Of a DNA stretch of 64,000 nt, positions 27,339-34,611 are shown piece after piece. The DNA lies in NCBI RefSeq assembly GCF_030646015.1, contig NZ_JAUSLT010000194.1, positions 17,017 through 81,016 of the forward strand, read 5' to 3'. The notes under the pieces are model-generated. The model did no database searches, was not told the origin of the DNA, and saw nothing but the letters and a program-made list of their open reading frames with translations. This stretch comes from Bradyrhizobium sp. (GTDB taxonomy: Bacteria; Pseudomonadota; Alphaproteobacteria; Rhizobiales; Xanthobacteraceae). A program made the position numbers and the translations under genes. Numbering within the stretch: position 1 is the stretch's first letter; every line of letters begins with the position of its first letter.

Positions 27339-28475
27339 TCACAATCCCATCTGCCTTGAGGCCAGATCCTTCATGATCTCCTCGCTGCCGCCGCCGATGG
27401 CGTTAACCTTGACCTCGCGGTAGATGCGCTCGACCTTGATGCCGCGCATGAAGCCGGCGCCGCCGAAAATCTGTACCGCCTCGGAGGCGCAGAACGCCAT
27501 GGTCTGCGTCGCCTGGTTCTTCAGCATGCAGATTTCGGCGACCGGGCTTTCGCCATGGTCGAGCCGCCACGCCAGCATTTCCAGCATCGCCTGCGTTGCC
27601 GCCACTTTCTGAGCCATGTCGACCAGCTTGTGCCGGATCACCTGATGCTGCGCCAGCGGCTTTCCAAACGTGTGCCGCTGCTTGGCGTAGGCGGTCGCCT
27701 CGTCGAGGCAGACCCGCGCCGCCGCGGTGCAGCCGGCCGCCATGGTCAGCCGTTCGCTGTTGAAATTATGCATGATGATCTTGAAGCCCGCGCCCTCCTC
27801 ACCGAGCAGATTGCCTGATGGAACGCGGCAATCGTCGAAATGCAGCGTCGCGGTATCCGAGGCCCACCAGCCCATCTTCTTGAGACTCGTTCGCGACAGC
27901 CCCGGCGTATCGCCCTCGATCACCAGCAGGCTCACCCCGCCGGGACCCGGACCGCCAGTGCGCACCGCCGTCGTAATGTAATCCGCGCGCATGCCCGACG
28001 TAATAAAAGTCTTCTCGCCGTTGACGACATAATGGTCGCCGTCGCGCCGCGCGGTGGTGCGCAGATTGGCGACGTCGGAGCCGCCGCTCGGCTCGGTAAT
28101 CGCCAGCGCCGAAATTTTCTTGCCTGAGAGAATTTCCGGCAGCACCCGCGCCTTGAATTCCGGACTGCCGGCGCGCGCGATCGGCGGCGCGCCGATCGAA
28201 TTGCTCTTCAGGCTGGCGGAAACCCCGCCGGCGCCGGCCCGCGCCAGTTCCTGCACCGCGACGATCCACATGAAATTGTCGACCTGCGTGCCGCCATATT
28301 CTTCGGGAAAGCCGAGGCCGAGCAGCCCGATGGCGGCGGCTTTTTCATAGAGTTCACGCGGAAACCCGCCCGCCTCGTCCCATTCATGGGCGAAGGGCTC
28401 GATTTCCTTCTCGACGAAGCGGCGCACCACGTCGCGATAGGCTTCGTGTTCGGCGGTGTAGAATGGGCTCGGCAT
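27339..28475 (-). CDS. Acyl-CoA dehydrogenase, IVD-type catalytic position
   Basis: A 378-residue enzyme with LAITEPSGGSDVANLRTTA, NGEKTFITSG and RHTFGKPLAQHQ. Like its neighbour it lacks the MCAD-position glutamate (NAIGGGSEEIM) but has a glutamate in FNSERLTMAAG, the IVD-type position. ATG 28475 (PSPFYTAEHEAYRD) is taken as start from family length; the frame upstream enters the nested palindrome region. It is divergent from the acyl-CoA synthetase at 28762, and the two may share regulation across that palindrome-rich gap. Confidence 0.89.
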   Translation of the reverse strand: MPSPFYTAEHEAYRDVVRRFVEKEIEPFAHEWDEAGGFPRELYEKAAAIGLLGLGFPEEYGGTQVDNFMWIVAVQELARAGAGGVSASLKSNSIGAPPIARAGSPEFKARVLPEILSGKKISALAITEPSGGSDVANLRTTARRDGDHYVVNGEKTFITSGMRADYITTAVRTGGPGPGGVSLLVIEGDTPGLSRTSLKKMGWWASDTATLHFDDCRVPSGNLLGEEGAGFKIIMHNFNSERLTMAAGCTAAARVCLDEATAYAKQRHTFGKPLAQHQVIRHKLVDMAQKVAATQAMLEMLAWRLDHGESPVAEICMLKNQATQTMAFCASEAVQIFGGAGFMRGIKVERIYREVKVNAIGGGSEEIMKDLASRQMGL

Positions 28476-28534
28476 CCGCTTCGCTCCCGTGATTCTTGTT
28501 GCGGCGCAGGATGCGCCGGAAACCGGCAGGCGAA

Positions 28535-28695
28535 CTTGCGTCGAGTGGCTGGAAGTACACCGTCCGGCGCCCCAGATGCTAGCGTGGAAAGCAAAATCTC
28601 TCATCCGTCGTCCCTGCCTAGTGCGCAATTGCGCACTAGGCAGGGACGACGTTGAGAGAGTGGTGGCTACACCCCAGCCAGCCACTCGACGCAAG
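28535..28695. repeat. Nested inverted repeats in a divergent promoter gap
   Basis: An 18-bp perfect inverted repeat (cttgcgtcgagtggctgg at 28535-28552, complement at 28678-28695) encloses a perfect 46-bp palindrome at 28606-28651 centred on CAATTG. CTCTCA/TGAGAG arms, offset by one bulge, flank that palindrome. The palindrome has no loop and no T-run. It lies between an acyl-CoA dehydrogenase and an acyl-CoA synthetase that diverge. Confidence 0.85.
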
Positions 28696-28761
28696 ACAAT
28701 ATATCGCTACGCTCGCCAACTCATCACGCGGCCCAAGACCGCGATACCCCTGGAGGAAGCC

Positions 28762-30339
28762 TTGCCGGTTCGCCATTACGACTGGATCGCCCATTTCGGC
28801 CGCCGCACGCCGGGCAAGCCGGCGGTGATCGATCTCGGCAGCGGGCGCACATTCACTTACGCGCAATTCGACAGCCGGATTTCGCGGCTGGCCGCGCATC
28901 TGCGTGACCGGCTCGAGGTCAAGCGCGGCGACCGGGTCGCAGTGCTGGCGCTGAACACCACCGATACGCTGGAGGTGCAGTTCGCCTGCGGCCGGATCGG
29001 CGCGGTGTTCTTGCCGCTCAACACCCGGCTCACGGTGCCCGAGCTGCACTACATCGTCGGCGACGCAGCACCCGTGCTGATGATCCACGATTCCGAGCTG
29101 GCCGAGGTGGCGCTGTCGGTTGCCAAATTGTGCGGCGTGCCGTCCACCCTGCTGCTCGGACCCGGCGCCTCCTACGAGGCCGCGATCGCGGCCGCACCGC
29201 CGCTCGACCGGGCCGAAATCGTCACGCTCGATGACATCTCCACGATCATGTACACCTCGGGCACCACGGGCCAGCCCAAGGGCGCCATCATCACCCACGG
29301 CATGACGTTCTGGAATTGCGTCAATCTCGGCGGCCCCTCCTATATCTCGCCGTCGACGGTGCTGCTCACCGTGCTGCCGCTGTTCCATACCGGCGGACTC
29401 AACTGTTACACCAATCCGGTGCTGCATGCCGGTGGTACCGTGCTGATCATGCGCGCGTTCGATCCGGGCGCGGCGCTGCAGCTGATCAGCGACCCCGCGC
29501 GCGGCATCAACCAGTTCTTCGGCGTGCCCTCGATCTACCAATTCATGGCGCAGCATCCGGCCTTCGCAGGCTCAGACTTCAGCCGCCTCGCAATCGGCGG
29601 CGTCGGCGGCGCGCCGATGCCGGTACCGCTGCTGAAGGTATGGGAGGCACGCGGCGTCGCGCTGCAGCAGGGTTATGGCATGACCGAGACCAGCCCCGCG
29701 GTACTGACGCTCGACAAGGAGGATGCCGTGCGCAAGGCCGGCTCGTCCGGCAAGCCGGTGCTGCATACCGAGGTGCGGATCGTGCGGCCCGACGGGTCGG
29801 ATGCCGGCGTCGGCGAACTCGGCGAATTGTGGGTCAAGGGGCCGAACATCACGCCGGGCTACTGGAACCGGCCGGACGCCAACAAATCGTCATTCACCGA
29901 CGGCTGGCTGCATACCGGCGACGCCGCGCGGATCGACGAGGAAGGGTTCTACTACATCGTCGACCGCTGGAAGGACATGTACATTTCCGGCGGCGAGAAC
30001 GTCTATCCGGCCGAGGTCGAAAACGTGCTGCACCAGCTCACCGCGATCGCGGAAGCCGCCGTGATCGGCATTCCCAGCGAGCAGTGGGGCGAGACCGGCA
30101 TGGCGATCATCGCGATCAAGCCGGGCCAAGCCGTCACCGAGGCGGAGATCCACGCGCATTGCGAGGCCAATCTCGCACGCTTCAAGCGCCCGCGCCTGAT
30201 CAAATTCGTCGACGCGCTGCCGCGCAATGCCACCGGCAAGATCCACAAGCCGACCTTGCGAAAGGATTTTGGCGCGGAGAAGGTAACGGATGGGAGCGTC
30301 CCTTACCCTCCCCTGGAGGGGGAGGGCCGGCTCGCATGA
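28762..30339 (+). CDS. Acyl-CoA synthetase (AMP-forming), long-chain type
   Basis: A 525-residue ANL ligase. The P-loop is IMYTSGTTGQPKGAIITH, then GYGMTETSPAV, GWLHTGDAARIDEEGFYYIVDR, WKDMYISGGENVYPAEVE, and the catalytic lysine region NATGKIHKPTLRKD. The start is taken as TTG 28762 (PVRHYDWIAHFG) because GGAGGAA lies just before it; the frame is open to 28489, but that stretch runs through the nested palindromes. The last 11 codons (YPPLEGEGRLA) and the stop lie inside repeat family A copy 4, so the repeat has supplied the C-terminus. It activates a carboxylic acid to CoA for the divergent and neighbouring dehydrogenases. Confidence 0.88.
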   Translation: MPVRHYDWIAHFGRRTPGKPAVIDLGSGRTFTYAQFDSRISRLAAHLRDRLEVKRGDRVAVLALNTTDTLEVQFACGRIGAVFLPLNTRLTVPELHYIVGDAAPVLMIHDSELAEVALSVAKLCGVPSTLLLGPGASYEAAIAAAPPLDRAEIVTLDDISTIMYTSGTTGQPKGAIITHGMTFWNCVNLGGPSYISPSTVLLTVLPLFHTGGLNCYTNPVLHAGGTVLIMRAFDPGAALQLISDPARGINQFFGVPSIYQFMAQHPAFAGSDFSRLAIGGVGGAPMPVPLLKVWEARGVALQQGYGMTETSPAVLTLDKEDAVRKAGSSGKPVLHTEVRIVRPDGSDAGVGELGELWVKGPNITPGYWNRPDANKSSFTDGWLHTGDAARIDEEGFYYIVDRWKDMYISGGENVYPAEVENVLHQLTAIAEAAVIGIPSEQWGETGMAIIAIKPGQAVTEAEIHAHCEANLARFKRPRLIKFVDALPRNATGKIHKPTLRKDFGAEKVTDGSVPYPPLEGEGRLA

Positions 30340-30469
30340 GCGCAGCGAAATGCGAGACGGGGTGGGGTGACGGTCTCTCGACGCGTACACCGCTCGACGC
30401 GATAGACCGTCACCCCACCCCGCCGCTCATTTCATTCGCGTCGACCCTCCCCCTCCAGGGGAGGGTAAG
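30302..30469. repeat. Palindromic intergenic repeat, family A, copy 4 (overlaps a gene end)
   Basis: Left arm cttaccctcccctggagggg at 30302 onward and right arm ccccctccaggggagggtaa ending at 30469, with inner GGGGTGGGGTGACGGTCTCTC and GACCGTCACCCCACCCCG. The left arm overlaps the final codons of the acyl-CoA synthetase. The genes on either side are convergent. Confidence 0.87.
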
Positions 30470-30495
30470 AGGATAGCGGCATAGACGGAGCGCCT

Positions 30496-32007
30496 TCACT
30501 CGTACACGAACGCGGGATCGTCGAGGTCGATTGCCGGGAACTGGTCCTTCTCGGCCCAGTAGTCCTGGCTGTGCTGCCATTCCGGCTTGTCGCCGCGCTT
30601 GGGCAACAGATGCATATTGCGCATCATGTAACCGGGATTGAAATTCTCCGGATCGATCCAGGCCTGCAGCGGCATGTTGCCTTCCTGCGGCCGCAGCGCG
30701 GGCACCACCTTCCGGGCGCCCCTCGCCTTCATGTGGCCGAGCAGGCGGCAGACGAAGTCGGCGACCAGATCGGTGCGCAGCGTCCAGCTGGCGCGGAAAT
30801 AGCCGAACACCCAGGCCATGTTCGGAACGCCGGTGAACATCACGCCGCGATAGGTGACGGTATCGGCGAAATCGAGCGGCTTGCCGTCGATTTCGAAGGC
30901 GATATCGCCGAGCACATTGAGGTTGAACCCGGTCGCGGTGATGATGATGTCGGCCTTCAGCGTCTCGCCGGACTTCAGGAGAATGCCGTCTTTCGTGAAG
31001 CGGTCGATCTCGTCGGTGACGACGGAGGCCTTGCCGCTCTTGACCGCCTCGAACAGGTCGGCGTCGGGCACGAAGGCAATACGCTGCCGCCACGGCCGGT
31101 AGCTCGGAGTGAAATGCTTCTCGACGATCTCCTCATTGCCGGGACCGAGTGCGGCGCGAATGCCGCCGAGCAATTCCTGCTTGACCTTCTCCGGCTCGGT
31201 GAACGAGCGGCGGGTAAACAGATCCTGCTCGAACAGGATCTTGCGCCGCACGATTTCGTGGATCCACTCCTCCTTGACCTGCAGCCGCCGCAGTTCCTCG
31301 GCGAGCTCGATGGCGTTGCGGCCGGTGCGGAAATAGGTCGGCGACCGCTGCAGCATGGTGACATGCTCGCATTGGTTCGCGATGTTCGGGATCAGCGTCG
31401 CCGCGGTGGCACCCGAGCCGATCACGACGACCTTCTTGCCGGTGAGGTCGAGATCCTCGGGCCAGCGTTGTGGGTGGACGATGCGGCCCGTGAAGTCCGC
31501 CATCCCCTGCCATTCCGGGGTGTAGCCCTCGGAATGGCGATAATAACCCTGACACATCCAGAGGAAGTTCGCGGTGAAGGTGCGGATTTCGCCGCTGTCC
31601 TTGTCGACGGATTCGACGGTCCACAGATTGGTCTCGCTCGACCATTTAGCCGAATTGATCCGATGGCGGTAGCGGATGTGTCTTGCGAGATCGTTCTCGT
31701 CGATCACCTCGCCCATATAGGCGCGGATTTCATCAGCCGTCGCGATCGGCGGGCCGACCCACGGCTTGAAGCTGTAACCGAAGGTGTGCAGGTCGCTGTC
31801 GGAGCGGATGCCGGGATATTTATGGGTCCACCAGGTTCCGCCAAAGGTCTCCTGCTCTTCCAGCACGACGAAGGTGGTGTCGGGCAGTTGTTTGGTCAGG
31901 TGATAGGCGCTGCCGACACCGGAGATGCCGGCACCGACGATCAGGACGTCGAAATGCTCGACCGCCTGCGCGGCAGCCATCGAGCGGAGGGGCGCGGTGA
32001 TGTTCAT
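30496..32007 (-). CDS. Flavin monooxygenase, Baeyer-Villiger type
   Basis: A 503-residue FAD/NADPH enzyme. The FAD loop GAGISG is at 25-30, the Baeyer-Villiger fingerprint FxGxxxHxxxWP is met exactly at 172-183 (FTGRIVHPQRWP), and the NADPH loop GSGATA is at 197-202. ATG-type motif ATGFN appears later (ITATGFNLNVLGD). It would insert oxygen next to a ketone or hydroxylate a heteroatom. The start ATG 32007 is chosen over an upstream extension; another ATG at residue 10 is possible. It is convergent with the acyl-CoA synthetase at 28762. A second, different Baeyer-Villiger enzyme is at 48410. Confidence 0.9.
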   Translation of the reverse strand: MNITAPLRSMAAAQAVEHFDVLIVGAGISGVGSAYHLTKQLPDTTFVVLEEQETFGGTWWTHKYPGIRSDSDLHTFGYSFKPWVGPPIATADEIRAYMGEVIDENDLARHIRYRHRINSAKWSSETNLWTVESVDKDSGEIRTFTANFLWMCQGYYRHSEGYTPEWQGMADFTGRIVHPQRWPEDLDLTGKKVVVIGSGATAATLIPNIANQCEHVTMLQRSPTYFRTGRNAIELAEELRRLQVKEEWIHEIVRRKILFEQDLFTRRSFTEPEKVKQELLGGIRAALGPGNEEIVEKHFTPSYRPWRQRIAFVPDADLFEAVKSGKASVVTDEIDRFTKDGILLKSGETLKADIIITATGFNLNVLGDIAFEIDGKPLDFADTVTYRGVMFTGVPNMAWVFGYFRASWTLRTDLVADFVCRLLGHMKARGARKVVPALRPQEGNMPLQAWIDPENFNPGYMMRNMHLLPKRGDKPEWQHSQDYWAEKDQFPAIDLDDPAFVYE

Positions 32008-32108
32008 GCGTTTTAATCTTTGTTTGAACCGATGAGCCGTTGCCTGAAATTTTCTAGCCGCCAATCATCGAACAAACAAGGCGGTGACCTCATTGAGCTA
32101 CATCAAAC

Positions 32109-32867
32109 TCACAACGCTGAACCCCATTGCCGCGCGGTCTGCAGGATCCAGTCGCGGTACAGCGTCAGTGGCGTGACGCCGGTCATGCCGCCGCAGCCGG
32201 CGGTGCCGTTCGGCCCGGTCGACCAGCTGACGACGCCGACGATAGCAGGACCACCTGGCTTGTCTTCGAACACCGGACCGCCGGAATCGCCGGTGCAGGC
32301 GCCGAGCCCATCGCGCGTCCCCTGGCCTACGGGATCGACGAGGCGAATTTGCAGCGTGCCGGGCTTGCCGGTCGCGATGAGACCCGCGACACGATTGGTG
32401 CCGCCGCTCTTGCCGTCGCCGCGGACGGTGACGCCGATGCCGGCGATGGTGAAGCGGCTGCCGGCCAGAATTGGAATCTGCGGCGCGCCGACGACCGATG
32501 CAATCTTGCCCTTGAGCGGGGCGTCGAGCCGCAGCAGCGCGACGTCGGCGGTGGCGCGGTGCGCCGCCATCGCCTGCATGCTGAAACCGGGGTGGATCGC
32601 GACGCTGCTCACGTCCTGCAATTGCGGTTGCCGGTCCGCGCCATATTCAACGATCTTGTAGGTGGCCCCGGGCTGCACGCAATGCGCCGCCGTCAGAACC
32701 AGCTTCGGCGCAATCAAGGCGCCGGTACAGAAGTTACCGCGCGAGCCGACGATGGTGACGACGGAGCGGCCGACACCATCGGCCGACGGTGCGCCGCCGC
32801 CAACGATCGCTTGGGCGGGCGTGGCAAGCAGCGCCAGGCTCGCGACCATTCGAGAAAGAAGCTTCAT
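32109..32867 (-). CDS. Secreted trypsin-like serine protease (S1 family)
   Basis: A 252-residue protein with a clear Sec signal peptide (1-20, ending PAQA). The catalytic triad is visible: H62 in LTAAHC, D108 in TADVALLRL, S195 in TGDSGGP. The mature chain would begin IVGGG, the classic activated N-terminus of trypsin-like enzymes, directly at the signal-peptidase site, so no propeptide seems to be needed. Cysteine pairs (47/63 and 191/a later C) could form disulfides. It lies 11 bp after the hotdog gene on the same strand. The target is unknown. Confidence 0.9.
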   Translation of the reverse strand: MKLLSRMVASLALLATPAQAIVGGGAPSADGVGRSVVTIVGSRGNFCTGALIAPKLVLTAAHCVQPGATYKIVEYGADRQPQLQDVSSVAIHPGFSMQAMAAHRATADVALLRLDAPLKGKIASVVGAPQIPILAGSRFTIAGIGVTVRGDGKSGGTNRVAGLIATGKPGTLQIRLVDPVGQGTRDGLGACTGDSGGPVFEDKPGGPAIVGVVSWSTGPNGTAGCGGMTGVTPLTLYRDWILQTARQWGSAL

Positions 32868-32878
32868 CGCCGCACACG

Positions 32879-33817
32879 TCACGCGTAGAGCCCGGCATGT
32901 TCCTGGGTGTACGATGCGTAGGAATCCTTGATGCTGGCGAGGTTGAGCAGCATGGTGGCGACCGGCAAATCGTCCGACGCAAACACTGATGTCCGCACCC
33001 AAAGGCTCTCGGTCCGGCGGCTGCCGCTCAGGGCGACGACTTCCCGCTCGGTCTGATAGTCCTCACCGGCGAACAGTGGGCCCCGCAGCAGCCGGATCTC
33101 CTGATCGGCAAACAGGCCGACGGCCGGGCCCCTGACCGGCAGGCGATCCTCCCTGGCCCTGTATTGAAAGAGAACGCTGAGCATCTCGATCGGAATGATC
33201 TGACGGCCCCAGGGGTTGCCGGCACCGGTATAAAACGGGCTCGGCTCGGTGATCACCCTGAGCTTGTCGGCGAGCGAGAATGGATAGAGCTCGCCCATGT
33301 TCTGGTCGAGATCCATCCGGACGGTCTGGCGAGCGGTCTTCATGCCGACCTTGATGTCGCGCAGGATCACCGGGTCGGCCAGCGGTTTCAGCTCGGTCAG
33401 GCGCTGATCAAGTGCGGTTGGAGTCTTGTCGGAACCGACCGAAGCCGTGCCACGCAGCACCTCGGTGCCGTCACGCTTCACCATCTGGATCGCGCATTGC
33501 CTCGCTCCCGCGGCGGGCTTTGCCATGATGGCCTGCACCTCTTCGCCCTCGAAGGAGGGATTGCGGTAGTGCGCGGAGATGCATCCGGTCTCGAACCATG
33601 CATGGCCCCATACGCTCACGCACAGCGGCACGAACTGACTGAAATGCGTCGGCCCCTCGATGGTGCCGCCCTGGAATCCCAGTTTCTGCGCCGTCGCATC
33701 GTCGTGAATCGAGGCATGGGAATCATAGACCTGCGCATGCAGCATCTGATGCGGCCGGCGCCACGGTCCGGCGACGGCTTCGGGGGTCTCCGAGATGGCG
33801 GTGTCGAAGGCTTTCAT
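32879..33817 (-). CDS. MaoC/hotdog-like protein, function uncertain
   Basis: A 312-residue protein. The segment GFQGGTIEGPTHFSQFVPL and the following HYRNPSFEGEEVQAIM resemble the N-terminal half of MaoC-like hydratases, and length allows two hotdog halves. The usual D-x(4)-H hydratase pair is not obvious, so hydratase activity is not claimed. ATG 33817 is selected from the hydrophilic start; the upstream frame is low-quality. It is followed after 11 bp by the serine protease gene and preceded by a divergent HAD gene. An acyl-CoA ester as ligand is suggested only by the neighbourhood. Confidence 0.6.
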   Translation of the reverse strand: MKAFDTAISETPEAVAGPWRRPHQMLHAQVYDSHASIHDDATAQKLGFQGGTIEGPTHFSQFVPLCVSVWGHAWFETGCISAHYRNPSFEGEEVQAIMAKPAAGARQCAIQMVKRDGTEVLRGTASVGSDKTPTALDQRLTELKPLADPVILRDIKVGMKTARQTVRMDLDQNMGELYPFSLADKLRVITEPSPFYTGAGNPWGRQIIPIEMLSVLFQYRAREDRLPVRGPAVGLFADQEIRLLRGPLFAGEDYQTEREVVALSGSRRTESLWVRTSVFASDDLPVATMLLNLASIKDSYASYTQEHAGLYA

Positions 33818-33966
33818 GGGGTTCCTCGCGAGCAGGCAGCAGCCGCAACTTACAGGAAGGCGCGCGCGGCTCCAAATGACGCGGCGTGGCCACGCCGCCA
33901 GCAGGCTGGCCCTCACCGAGAAGCCGTGTTAGCCGTTCTCCAAATGTCGCGTTGCACAGGCGGGGA

Positions 33967-34602
33967 ATGATGATCGAGGCGGTAATCTGGGATTTTGGCG
34001 GCGTGCTCACCACCTCGCCGTTCGAGGCGTTTGCGCGGTTCGAGACCGAGCGCGGGTTGCCCACCGATATCATCCGGCGCACCAACGCCGCCAATCATCT
34101 CGAAAACGCCTGGGCGAAATTCGAGCGCGCCGAGGTGGACATCGAAGCCTTCGACCAGTTGTTCGCCGCGGAATCGCTGGCGCTGGGCGCGGAGGTTCGC
34201 GGCCGCGAGGTGTTGCCGCTGCTGTCGGGCGATCTGCGCCCCGAAATGGTCGAGGCGCTGACACGGGTGAAAGCCCGGTTCAAGACCGGCTGCATCACCA
34301 ACAATCTGCCCGCCAACGCGATCGGCAGCCACAGCGGCCGCTCGCTCTACGTCGCGGAGGTGATGGCGCTGTTCGATCACATCATCGAGTCCGCGAAGAT
34401 CGGCCTGCGCAAGCCCGATCCCCGCATCTACCGGATGATGGTGGAAACACTCGGCGTCGATCCCGGGCGATGCGTCTATCTCGACGATCTCGGCGTCAAC
34501 CTCAAGCCGGCGCGCGAGATGGGCATGACCACGATCAAGGTCCTCAATGCGCCGCAGGCCATCGCGGAACTGGAAGCCGCGACCGGGTTGGCGTTGCGAT
34601 AG
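33967..34602 (+). CDS. HAD-superfamily hydrolase, soluble-epoxide-hydrolase N-domain-like
   Basis: A 211-residue HAD-IA phosphatase-like protein. Motif I is WDFGGVLTT (nucleophile aspartate kept, second aspartate replaced by glycine, as is usual in the ACAD10 and epoxide-hydrolase N-domain subgroup). Motif II is CITNN, motif III lysine is in GLRKPDPRIY, and motif IV is VYLDDLGVN. Two adjacent ATGs (33967 and 33970) begin the protein. The stop is 10 bp from the end of the convergent SulP gene. Because ACAD10-like dehydrogenases are encoded in the same window, a link to acyl-CoA metabolism is tempting but unproven. Confidence 0.85.
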   Translation: MMIEAVIWDFGGVLTTSPFEAFARFETERGLPTDIIRRTNAANHLENAWAKFERAEVDIEAFDQLFAAESLALGAEVRGREVLPLLSGDLRPEMVEALTRVKARFKTGCITNNLPANAIGSHSGRSLYVAEVMALFDHIIESAKIGLRKPDPRIYRMMVETLGVDPGRCVYLDDLGVNLKPAREMGMTTIKVLNAPQAIAELEAATGLALR

Positions 34603-34611
34603 GCACGCCGC

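Noticed and set aside
12981..30469. Family A palindromes as insertion sequences
   Set aside because: They are 155-170 bp with no coding capacity and no visible target duplication; they are repeats, possibly non-autonomous, but not IS elements.
33967..34602. An inactive HAD protein because motif I has DFG instead of DxD
   Set aside because: Glycine at this place is normal for the soluble-epoxide-hydrolase N-domain-like subgroup, and the other motifs are intact.
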